From: Bryobacterales bacterium
Lineage (GTDB): Bacteria > Acidobacteriota > Terriglobia > Bryobacterales > Bryobacteraceae
Assembly: GCA_025462985.1 (NCBI GenBank)
Contig: JAOAPP010000458.1
Location: forward strand, 1 to 5,739
Length of the DNA stretch: 5,739 bases
Direction: 5' to 3'
Shown here one piece after another: positions 1 to 5,739 of this stretch. The translations under genes were made by a program, and so were the position numbers. The notes beneath the pieces were generated by a model. That model was not told the DNA's origin. It worked only from the letters and a program-made list of their open reading frames with translations, and did no database searches. The first letter of the stretch is position 1. Each line of letters starts with the position of its first letter.

Positions 1-53
1 TTACGAAGTGCGTGCGCTGCGGCGAAGGTATGTTCTACGTAGATCTCAAACAT
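1..53 (-). CDS. queD: 6-carboxytetrahydropterin synthase (QueD/PTPS family), N-terminal fragment
   Basis: Only the first 17 codons are in the window; the gene runs off the left edge. Read on the minus strand from the ATG at 53-51, the peptide is MFEIYVEHTFAAAHALR. This matches the usual start of bacterial QueD/6-pyruvoyl-tetrahydropterin synthase proteins: a short beta strand, then a [ST]FxAAHxL motif whose His (H14 here) is the first ligand of the catalytic zinc. In the family, QueD converts 7,8-dihydroneopterin triphosphate to 6-carboxytetrahydropterin, the second step toward preQ0 and queuosine, in the cytosol. The start overlaps the end of the upstream helicase gene by 8 bases, and an AGGA sits 8 bases before the ATG, so translation is probably coupled. 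A biopterin-type PTPS cannot be excluded, because the residues that separate the subfamilies are outside the window. Confidence 0.8.
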   Translation of the reverse strand, partial: MFEIYVEHTFAAAHALR

Positions 54-2001
54 CAAAAAAGTCCTGGACGTCTCCTATTTTGTTTGTAAAACGATAAGCA
101 GGCAGGCTGTCAAAAAACACGCGGCCATAGCGCTGTCTGACAATCCTATTATCCAGCAAAGCAAGGACGCCTCGATCTGCACTGCCCCGAATGAGGCGGC
201 CAAAGCCTTGCTTCAAGCTCAAGGCAGCCTGCGGAATCTGGTATTCGTAGAACGCATTCCCCCCGGCCTTGGTAATTGCATCCGTCCTGGCTGCAATCAC
301 CGGATCGCTAGGTACAGCAAAAGGCAGGCGGTCGATGATCACGCAACTCAACTGTTCGCCCTGCACATCGATGCCTTGCCAGAAACTTGACGTCGCAAAT
401 AACACGGCGCCTGGAGTGCTTCGGAAGCTTTCAATCAAAGCCGTCCGGGGTGCATCGCCTTGCAGCATCGTCGGATGATCGAGCCGCCCCTTCAACATTT
501 CGTAGATCTGACGCATCTGCTGATAGCTGGTGAACAAAACAAAAGCACGGCCTCGGGAAGCGTGCAGGATCCTTTCGATCTCGTCCGCCGCACCCCGTGT
601 AAATTCCGGGCGGCGAGGGTCGGGCAGCTGCGGCGGGACGTAAAGGAGCACCTGCTTGGCGTAGTCGTACTGACTTTCCACCTGCAGCGTACGCGCGGTC
701 TGCATGCCTAGTCTCCCTTGCGCGTATTCAAAGCTGCCCGCCACTGCCAGCGTGGCGGAAGTGAGTATGACGGAATCCATGCGATCCATCAGGCGCGTGG
801 AAAGCGTCTGTGAAACATCGATCGGCGTGGCCTGCAGATATTGCCCTCGACCGCGGCGCTCTACCCAGTAGACGAACGTAGGATCGTTCGATTCCATCCA
901 AAAGGTCAGCCCGGCCTCTATCAGCTTGGCCCGCCTCACCAACGGCAGCGTGTCTTCGACCGCGCCCGTCACCAACTCGAGGCGCGCACAAAGAGTGTCG
1001 AGAGCCAGTAGCAGATCGCGGTACTCGGATTCATGCCGCGCCAGAAACTCTGGCTGGTCGCGAAACCCTTGGCGGCCCTCCTGGGGGAACAAGTGAAAGA
1101 ACTGCTCCGAGCGTTCATTTAACATCACAATGGCCCGGTCGATTTCCGGGCTGGCAAACAGTTTCCGGCGCGAGATGGCGGACGTGTCCTTTCCCAATTC
1201 CTGCATCTGCAGGTTGCTGATGCTGATGCCGAAATACTGGCCGGCTACATCTTCAATCTCGTGCGCCTCGTCAAACACCACGGCCGAGTAGTCCGGCAGA
1301 ATGCCGCCGCCGAACGCCTGGTCCCGGAGCGCCAGGTCGGCAAAAAACAGATGATGGTTGACGATGATGATGTCGCTGGCGAGCGCTTTGCGATGCATCT
1401 CCGTGATGAAACATCGCTCAAACTGCTTGCATTTCTGCCCCGCGCACAGATCTCCGCGGGCGTCGACTTTCGGCCACAGACTGCTGTGTTCGGGAAGCTC
1501 CCGCAGTTCGCTCCGGTCTCCAGCTTCGGTCTCTTTCTCCCAATCGCGAATGATCTTGAAATCGCGCAATTCACCGACGCCCGTGAGAACGGGTTCGCGC
1601 TCGGCATCGTAGAGTTTCTGTCTGCAAAGATAGTTGGCCCGACCTTTCATGTAGCAAACCGCGAGAGGCTGCTCGAAAAGGCTCTGCAGGAAGGGAATAT
1701 CTTTGAAGTAAAGCTGCTCTTGCAGTGCCTTCGTGCCGGTCGAAACGACCACCCGCTTTCCGGATAGAATCGCCGGCACCAGGTAGGCGAGAGTCTTCCC
1801 GGTGCCGGTTCCCGCTTCGACGATCAGATGCCGTTTCTCCGCCAGAGCCGACTCGATTTCCGCCGCCATGTCGAGTTGTCCCTGACGGAACTCGTAGCTC
1901 GGGTGAGCCTTGGAAAGAATGCCTCCTCGGGCGAAGAAATCCGAGGGTTTTAGCTTTTTGGGCCGAGAAACTTTGCCTTCAATATTCGTCGAAACACTCA
2001 C
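46..2001 (-). CDS. dinG: DinG/YoaA-family ATP-dependent iron-sulfur DNA helicase
   Basis: Superfamily 2 helicase of the XPD/DinG type, 651 residues, complete. Known members unwind DNA 5'->3' and act in repair or in clearing structures such as R-loops. Visible motifs: FRQGQ near 38-42, Walker A GTGTGKT at 64-70 and DEAH at 244-247. The four probable 4Fe-4S cysteines are C126, C186, C191 and C197, between motifs I and II as in XPD. Further motifs are SATL at 415-418, FWQGID at 540-545 and QGFGRLIRG at 598-606, which contains the arginine fingers. The length is close to E. coli YoaA and shorter than E. coli DinG, and there is no N-terminal exonuclease domain as in some Firmicutes. The start is GTG at 2001-1999, the only start codon between the upstream in-frame stop (2025-2023) and the conserved FFARGGIL segment. 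It lacks a good Shine-Dalgarno: the nearest GAGG is 19 bases away. It is divergent from the MgtE-like gene and overlaps queD downstream by 8 bases. DinG and YoaA cannot be separated reliably from sequence alone. Confidence 0.95.
   Translation of the reverse strand: MSVSTNIEGKVSRPKKLKPSDFFARGGILSKAHPSYEFRQGQLDMAAEIESALAEKRHLIVEAGTGTGKTLAYLVPAILSGKRVVVSTGTKALQEQLYFKDIPFLQSLFEQPLAVCYMKGRANYLCRQKLYDAEREPVLTGVGELRDFKIIRDWEKETEAGDRSELRELPEHSSLWPKVDARGDLCAGQKCKQFERCFITEMHRKALASDIIIVNHHLFFADLALRDQAFGGGILPDYSAVVFDEAHEIEDVAGQYFGISISNLQMQELGKDTSAISRRKLFASPEIDRAIVMLNERSEQFFHLFPQEGRQGFRDQPEFLARHESEYRDLLLALDTLCARLELVTGAVEDTLPLVRRAKLIEAGLTFWMESNDPTFVYWVERRGRGQYLQATPIDVSQTLSTRLMDRMDSVILTSATLAVAGSFEYAQGRLGMQTARTLQVESQYDYAKQVLLYVPPQLPDPRRPEFTRGAADEIERILHASRGRAFVLFTSYQQMRQIYEMLKGRLDHPTMLQGDAPRTALIESFRSTPGAVLFATSSFWQGIDVQGEQLSCVIIDRLPFAVPSDPVIAARTDAITKAGGNAFYEYQIPQAALSLKQGFGRLIRGSADRGVLALLDNRIVRQRYGRVFFDSLPAYRFTNKIGDVQDFFDV
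62..65 (-). promoter_or_regulatory. Ribosome binding site of queD inside the dinG 3' end
   Basis: On the minus strand the sequence AGGA lies 8 bases upstream of the ATG at 53-51, separated by CTTTTTTG. It lies within the last codons of the helicase gene. It supports both the chosen queD start and cotranslation with dinG. Confidence 0.6.
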
Positions 2002-2066
2002 TGCTGGGTTGGGCGAGAAACCTCAGTGTAGTACGCGCGGGGTCCGGTTATTCTCAAGGAGGAGCA
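2002..2066. promoter_or_regulatory. Divergent intergenic region between dinG and the MgtE-like gene
   Basis: These 65 bases must hold the 5' signals for both outward-facing genes, unless promoters lie inside the coding regions. On the minus strand TACACT (2030-2025) is a four-of-six match to a sigma-70 -10 box, but no convincing -35 box sits 16-18 bases upstream. On the plus strand only the strong Shine-Dalgarno near 2056-2064 is clear. No operator-like palindrome or magnesium riboswitch fits in this space. The promoter role is inferred from layout, not from strong motifs. Confidence 0.45.
2056..2064 (+). promoter_or_regulatory. Strong Shine-Dalgarno of the MgtE-like gene
   Basis: AAGGAGGAG ends two bases before the ATG at 2067, with the AGGAGG core four bases from it. 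This near-perfect anti-16S match fixes the start at 2067. It rules out the 114-codon upstream extension of the same open frame, which would lie antisense to dinG. Confidence 0.85.
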
Positions 2067-3308
2067 ATGGCGGAAGACTTCCTTTATCTGAGCGAACTCC
2101 TCGGAGTCAAGGTCTACGACCTTAAGGGTCGCCGCATCGGAACACTGCGCGACGCTGCGCTCGTTCCCTTGATTGATCCCGTGCGAATCGATCGCTACCT
2201 GGTGGGCGCCGGACCCGTCTGGCTCAGCATCCGCTACGACCAGGTGCACACCGTCGACTTGGATGGCGTTCATCTCAAAGATGAGCGGCTCACTCCCTAT
2301 CATTCGGACGAGTACATGCTACGCATGGTTCGGGATCTGCTCGATCAGCAGATCATCGACGCGCTTGGGCGCAAAGTGGTGCGTGTCAACGATGTCACCT
2401 TCACCAGGCACTCAGAGGGCGGACACGACGTCCTTCGAATTCTCGAAGTCGATATCGGCGTGCGCTCCATTTTGCGTCGTGTGCTGCGCGGCCTGGTTCC
2501 TCCCGCTATCATCCGCAAGCTTCAGGCCAGGATTCCACCGCACTCCATTTCTTGGGAATCGTGCAACATCCTGGAATCCGATCCACAGCGACGCGTGCGC
2601 CTGAACATCTCGAACAAGCTGCTTGAGAACATGCACCCGGCGGACCTCGCGGACATCGTGGAGACTCTGGGCCATGAGGATCGCCAAGCCATCTTCAACA
2701 CCATGGACAGTGAGACCGCTGCGGAGCTGTTGAGCGAAGTCGAACCCGAGATTCAGACCCGGATCATCGAATCGCTCGAAGCTGAGAAAGCCGCCGACAT
2801 CCTCGACGAGATGGACCCATCCGAAGCCGCTGACCTTCTGAACGAACTCGAGGAGGATCGCTCGGAGCAGATTCTGGATGAGATGGAGCCGGAGGGCAAG
2901 GAAGAGGTCGAAGAACTTCTGGAATTCCGTGACGATCGCGCCGGCGGCATGATGAACACCGGCTATCTCGCATTCCCTCAGGAGACCGCGGTTGCCGAAG
3001 CGATGGTCGAGCTAAGGAAGAGCGAAGAGAATCTGGAAGACATCCATGACCTTTTTCTCGTAGACGAGGACGAGAAATTGCGCTTTACTGTGCCACTCGC
3101 ACGGATCTTCTTCGCACCCGGCGAGACGAAGCTGAGGGATCTTGCAGCCGACCCCCTTCTGTCCGTTCATTCAGACGAACATCAGGATCGCGTGACGGAG
3201 ATGTTCGACAAGTACAACCTGCTTTCTCTCCCGGTCGTGGATGAAGATGGAACGCTGGTCGGAGTCATCATGGTAGATGATGTCGTTGCGCTCCTGCGGA
3301 ACAGCTGA
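2067..3308 (+). CDS. Soluble PRC-barrel / MgtE N-domain / CBS-pair protein (putative Mg2+ or metal sensor)
   Basis: A 413-residue, strongly acidic protein with no hydrophobic membrane segment or signal peptide, so cytosolic. Residues 5-75 look like a PRC-barrel-type beta module (LSELLGVKVYDLKGRRIGTL) and residues 92-140 like a second one (IIDALGRKVVRVNDV). Residues 181-288 match the helical MgtE intracellular N domain (HPADLADIVETL, then repeated ILDEMDP/ILDEMEP units). Residues 290-412 form a CBS pair that opens with the RAGGMMN motif typical of MgtE and ends in LPVVDEDGTLVGVIMVDDVV. In MgtE these N and CBS domains bind Mg2+ and gate the channel, but the transmembrane channel is absent here. 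In related proteins I recall, such a unit often lies next to an Nramp-family transporter gene; none is adjacent in this window. It is probably a Mg2+/nucleotide-responsive regulator of a transporter encoded elsewhere. Domain calls are firm; the regulatory role is inference. Confidence 0.88.
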   Translation: MAEDFLYLSELLGVKVYDLKGRRIGTLRDAALVPLIDPVRIDRYLVGAGPVWLSIRYDQVHTVDLDGVHLKDERLTPYHSDEYMLRMVRDLLDQQIIDALGRKVVRVNDVTFTRHSEGGHDVLRILEVDIGVRSILRRVLRGLVPPAIIRKLQARIPPHSISWESCNILESDPQRRVRLNISNKLLENMHPADLADIVETLGHEDRQAIFNTMDSETAAELLSEVEPEIQTRIIESLEAEKAADILDEMDPSEAADLLNELEEDRSEQILDEMEPEGKEEVEELLEFRDDRAGGMMNTGYLAFPQETAVAEAMVELRKSEENLEDIHDLFLVDEDEKLRFTVPLARIFFAPGETKLRDLAADPLLSVHSDEHQDRVTEMFDKYNLLSLPVVDEDGTLVGVIMVDDVVALLRNS

Positions 3309-3371
3309 AGCTCCTTCTACGGGCATCAGAAAACATTCACAGCCGCGGCGACGAGTACCAAGTCTTGTTTC

Positions 3372-3391
3372 TGGAATCGGCGTGTATTCCA
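3372..3391. repeat. Inverted repeat TGGAAT-N8-ATTCCA
   Basis: Two perfect 6-base arms are separated by 8 bases. No T run follows on either strand, so it is not a typical terminator. It could be an operator half-site pair or chance; its position between the weak promoter-like boxes at 3365 and 3388 is compatible with a repressor site. Confidence 0.3.
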
Positions 3392-3435
3392 ATAAGTCAC
3401 CAAGTAGATGACGGGTTTCGGGTGTCCGGACCTTA

Positions 3436-3464
3436 GTACCGGAGGTACGCTCGACGGATCCTCC
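3436..3464. repeat. Two mutually exclusive small hairpins (GTACC/GGTAC and GGAGG/CCTCC)
   Basis: GTACC (3436-3440) can pair with GGTAC (3444-3448) over a 3-base loop. The overlapping GGAGG (3441-3445) can instead pair with CCTCC (3460-3464) over a 14-base loop. The arms share bases 3444-3445, so the two cannot form together. The stems are only 5 bp, so chance is a real possibility. Confidence 0.25.
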
Positions 3465-3600
3465 TCGTGGTGTAATTTACCGTAAGCTCGCGATACATGG
3501 CGCTAGGATCGCATTGCTCAGCTTTAGCGTTCGACTCTCCAGGTGCACAGACCTTGTGGGGCTATGGCGCTTGCGAGGCACCGGAGTATCTGGAATAGCT

Positions 3601-5532
3601 ATGTCGCCGGTACCTCTCGCGCGAGGTCTGCTCGCGACCCTGCTTGCCTTGCTTCAACTCCTGTCATGGTACGCACTCGGCTCCTTCTTCCTGCGGCGTG
3701 TGCGGAGGATCGATAGTTCCCTTCTCACCCGTATCTTGCTCGGAAGCGCAATCGTCAGCTTCCTGTATGCCGTCTTCAGTTGGTCAGGTTGGGTCACACT
3801 GGGTCTAAGTATTGTAAGTCTGGTTGAACTTACTGCCTTACTGCTCAAGTATAAAGACGTACGGCGCATGCTTCGGTATATTCGAGCGCTTTTCGCCCGG
3901 TTCGCCCGCACGCGAAAGTGGTCGTTCCGGCTATTGTCAGTTACGGTCGTCTTCTACTGGCTCATCAGCATCGGGCCTCCCCGGGATGCGGATGTTCTTA
4001 GATACCATCTCACCCATGTTCGGCAAATCGATCTCGATCGAGGCTGGCAGCCCATTGCGGACTATCACTATGCAATGCCGTTTGGCTGGAGCCTCACCTA
4101 CTTGCCGTTCCAGCACTTACATTTTCCGGAAGCAGCGGGTTTGTTGAGCTTCTTGCTCTGGATTGTCGCGATCGCGCTCGTATACGGAGCTCTCAGGAGT
4201 AGCACCGACCTGACGATGTTGACTGTCTTTGCCGTTTTCGTTTTCCCGCCTCAAGTCATGAAGGCTGTTACAAGCGCACACGCCGACGCCTATGTCATGG
4301 CTCTGTTACTCGCTCTTACATTGCTGCTCCGTCGTTTGCCGAATCTTCGGCCCGTTGAATTCGCGCTGCTCGGCTTCACTGCCTGGGCTGGAATGCAGAG
4401 CCGGTATCAGGCCATCGCCTTCGGTCTCGCAGGAACGGCGCTCATAGGGATCCTGCTAATCCGAAAAAGAATTTCTGCCGGCGATGCTCGAGCTTTTTTG
4501 GGCGGCGCAGTTCTTGCATACGTGTTAGCCCTCCCGTTTTACCTATTTAACTGGTTCGCGTTTCAGAACCCTGTCTGGCCGTTGCTGGCGGGACGATTCA
4601 CTGGCAAGCACAGCTATGCTGACGCACTAGCGGCTCGATTCACCAGCGATACCGGGACGACTCTTTCACTCAGGGCGGTCTCAAACTCCATCGCCCATCT
4701 CGTGGTTAAGCCCGAAGTCTTTCCCGTCCCGCTGCTTGCTCTGGCTCTCCCGATCGCATTCCTCGTGTGGCGTCCGGCAAAGACCCGTTATGTGACTGCG
4801 TTCTTAGCCCTGTTTCTTGCGGTCTGGATGCTGGCCGAACCCGGTCTCTACTATCGCTTCGGGATTTGGTTGGCGCCAGTGGTGGCCATAGGGTTTGCAC
4901 CGATTCTGGATCGCTGGCAGCTTCACAGGCAAGTCACTCGCGTGCTCCTGACCGGAGGGTGCCTGCTGATCACAGCATTCCTGAGTTTCAATCTTCTCTA
5001 TGGAATTCATTACCTCCGCTACGACCTCAACGGAGACTTGGCTGCCTATCACCGCTACACCTGGTTCTACGAACCGTATCGATGGGCGGACCTTCACACG
5101 CCGCCTTCCTCCAAGTTTCTTGTGATGGTCACGTTTGGCGAGACTTACTATCTTGATCGCGCGTACCGCAGAGCAGATCCTTGGGCCAGTCCATACGTAG
5201 ACTGGACAGCAATTCGGAAGGGTCGCGATCTGGACAACCTTATGCAAGCCGGCGGGTTCGATTACGTTTTGTACGAGGACAAAGATTGGAGCCGCTGGTC
5301 CGGGGGGCAGCAGATGACCGACTCCCTCCGGGCTGCCCAATCAGAGGGGTTCCTGAAGAAGGCAGCTGCATTCCACGTAACGCTCAATTCCGTAGACGTT
5401 CTAAGTTCGCTGCGAATGCGGCCGGCTCCATCACCATCCACCGTCTGGATTCTGGAGCGTACGGCTCGGGCGCCGCGCAGTCAGCAGCAAAAGACAGCCG
5501 CTGAAGTCAGTCAATTGGGAGAAGAAAAATGA
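3601..5532 (+). CDS. GT-C fold membrane glycosyltransferase (GT39/ArnT-like)
   Basis: A 643-residue polytopic membrane protein, probably a glycosyltransferase using a polyprenyl-phosphate sugar on the outer face of the inner membrane. I count about 14 hydrophobic segments, roughly 6-30, 41-60, 64-84, 110-125, 180-197, 204-222, 229-245, 252-267, 270-288, 298-320, 373-391, 396-412, 420-436 and 447-465. A hydrophilic C-terminal domain follows (466-643). The segment PPRDADVLRYHL (126-137) after helix 4 resembles the acidic catalytic loop of GT-C enzymes, with D129 and D131 as candidate base. NPVWPLLAG (323-331) and GETYYLDRAY (513-522) fit motifs I know from GT39-like proteins. Positive-inside charges place both the catalytic loop and the C-terminal domain outside. 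I chose ATG 3601 over the in-frame TTG at 3514, because the latter adds 29 Arg-containing residues ahead of helix 1. The Shine-Dalgarno is weak (TGGA). The sugar and acceptor are unknown. The end overlaps the next gene by 4 bases. Confidence 0.82.
   Translation: MSPVPLARGLLATLLALLQLLSWYALGSFFLRRVRRIDSSLLTRILLGSAIVSFLYAVFSWSGWVTLGLSIVSLVELTALLLKYKDVRRMLRYIRALFARFARTRKWSFRLLSVTVVFYWLISIGPPRDADVLRYHLTHVRQIDLDRGWQPIADYHYAMPFGWSLTYLPFQHLHFPEAAGLLSFLLWIVAIALVYGALRSSTDLTMLTVFAVFVFPPQVMKAVTSAHADAYVMALLLALTLLLRRLPNLRPVEFALLGFTAWAGMQSRYQAIAFGLAGTALIGILLIRKRISAGDARAFLGGAVLAYVLALPFYLFNWFAFQNPVWPLLAGRFTGKHSYADALAARFTSDTGTTLSLRAVSNSIAHLVVKPEVFPVPLLALALPIAFLVWRPAKTRYVTAFLALFLAVWMLAEPGLYYRFGIWLAPVVAIGFAPILDRWQLHRQVTRVLLTGGCLLITAFLSFNLLYGIHYLRYDLNGDLAAYHRYTWFYEPYRWADLHTPPSSKFLVMVTFGETYYLDRAYRRADPWASPYVDWTAIRKGRDLDNLMQAGGFDYVLYEDKDWSRWSGGQQMTDSLRAAQSEGFLKKAAAFHVTLNSVDVLSSLRMRPAPSPSTVWILERTARAPRSQQQKTAAEVSQLGEEK
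5517..5521 (+). promoter_or_regulatory. Ribosome binding site of the MBL-fold gene
   Basis: GGGAG lies 7 bases before the ATG at 5529, within the last codons of the glycosyltransferase gene. With the ATGA stop/start overlap it supports the chosen start and translational coupling. Confidence 0.7.
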
Positions 5533-5739
5533 AATTCACAATTCTGAGTCATGCGGGAATGCTGGTCGAGTCCGGCGATACCTCTCTCATGCTCGACCCT
5601 TGGCTCGTTGGGTCCTGCTACTGGCGGTCTTGGTGGAATTATCCCAAAGCAGCCGAGTTCGCTACTCACCTGACCGATCTATCATATATCTACATCACTC
5701 ACATGCATTGGGATCACTTCCAAGGTCCTTCCCTCCGAA
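5529..5739 (+). CDS. Metallo-beta-lactamase-fold hydrolase, N-terminal fragment
   Basis: Seventy codons are present before the right edge cuts the gene. The peptide begins MKFTILSHAGMLVES, the usual paired beta strands of the fold, then MLDPWL (21-26). The zinc-binding HxHxDH signature follows as H58, H60, D62 and H63 (THMHWDHFQG). These establish a zinc-dependent MBL-fold enzyme, cytosolic with no signal peptide. The DPWL motif followed by a Trp-rich stretch (WRSWWNYP, 32-39) recalls the UlaG/CMP-Neu5Ac hydroxylase-like/NAPE-PLD branch rather than beta-lactamases or glyoxalase II. That placement comes from memory of family patterns and is less certain. The ATGA overlap with the membrane glycosyltransferase suggests a shared role in surface glycan or glycolipid metabolism. 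Remaining zinc ligands and any fused Rieske or other domain lie outside the window. Confidence 0.85.
   Translation, partial: MKFTILSHAGMLVESGDTSLMLDPWLVGSCYWRSWWNYPKAAEFATHLTDLSYIYITHMHWDHFQGPSLR

Larger units (their letters stand above)
3309..3600. other. 292-base intergenic region with small inverted repeats, no gene seen
   Basis: No frame here carries a convincing protein, and no tRNA-like fold or rho-independent terminator (GC stem plus T run) follows the MgtE-like gene. It contains several short palindromic elements: GCCGCGGC (3342-3349), TGGAAT/ATTCCA (3372-3391), GTCCGGAC (3424-3431), GTACC/GGTAC (3436-3448) and GGATCC (3456-3461). Possible sigma-70-like pieces are TTGTTT (3365-3370) with TCCAAT (3388-3393) at 17-base spacing, and a lone TGTAAT (3471-3476). 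All are weak. The region most likely holds the promoter and leader of the downstream glycosyltransferase operon. Confidence 0.5.

Noticed and set aside
34..43. Palindrome TCTACGTAGA near the left edge
   Set aside because: It lies within codons 4-7 of the queD gene and can be explained by coding sequence; no matching second copy in the window.
3..89. Plus-strand open tail with a CxxC motif (KCVRCGEGMFY), like the end of a zinc-ribbon protein converging on dinG
   Set aside because: It is the exact antisense of the queD start and dinG end; the minus-strand reading gives a recognisable QueD N terminus with start codon and Shine-Dalgarno.
1261..1767. 168-codon plus-strand open frame
   Set aside because: Fully antisense to the iron-sulfur and DEAH region of dinG; composition is what high-GC antisense frames give and no domain is recognisable.
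1725..2066. 114-codon upstream extension of the MgtE-like reading frame
   Set aside because: It lies antisense to the conserved N-terminal part of dinG, has no family features, and the strong Shine-Dalgarno at 2056-2064 places the true start at 2067.
3309..3350. Possible terminator after the MgtE-like gene
   Set aside because: GCCGCGGC at 3342-3349 is a palindrome without a loop and no T run follows; it does not meet terminator criteria.
3514..3600. TTG start giving the glycosyltransferase 29 extra residues
   Set aside because: Rare start without a good Shine-Dalgarno; the extra Arg residues would sit on the predicted outer side of helix 1. ATG 3601 fits better, though the ribosome site there is weak.
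4804..5340. 178-codon minus-strand open frame
   Set aside because: Antisense to the C-terminal half of the glycosyltransferase gene, with no domain pattern or start signal.

Overview
The window looks like ordinary bacterial chromosome of moderate to high GC, densely packed and without mobile elements, RNA genes or CRISPR repeats. The gene types, especially a soluble PRC-barrel/MgtE_N/CBS protein and the style of the membrane glycosyltransferase, suggest an Acidobacteriota-like soil bacterium. That is an impression from family recognition, not a proven assignment.

Left part (1-2001), minus strand: a complete DinG/YoaA-type iron-sulfur DNA helicase gene, followed by the first 17 codons of a QueD-like 6-carboxytetrahydropterin synthase (queuosine/preQ0 pathway). 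The queD start codon lies inside the end of the helicase gene (8-base overlap), so the two are very probably one transcription unit running off the left edge.

Middle (2002-3308): a 65-base divergent gap holds the starts of both directions. To the right runs a 413-residue soluble acidic protein with PRC-barrel-like modules, an MgtE-type N domain and a CBS pair, but no membrane channel. It looks like the cytosolic sensing half of a Mg2+/metal transporter, detached from any transporter visible here.

Right part (3309-5739): a 292-base gap with several small inverted repeats leads to a cell-surface glycan module. It holds a 14-helix GT-C-fold (GT39/ArnT-like) glycosyltransferase and, overlapping its stop codon by 4 bases, the first 70 codons of a metallo-beta-lactamase-fold hydrolase. 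That hydrolase has a DPWL motif and a Trp-rich segment reminiscent of the UlaG/CMP-Neu5Ac hydroxylase/NAPE-PLD branch. The 4-base coupling suggests the two proteins work in the same surface-polysaccharide or glycolipid pathway, which probably continues to the right. No wholly new system can be demonstrated. The least explained items are the transporter-less MgtE-like sensor and the GT-C/MBL pair.
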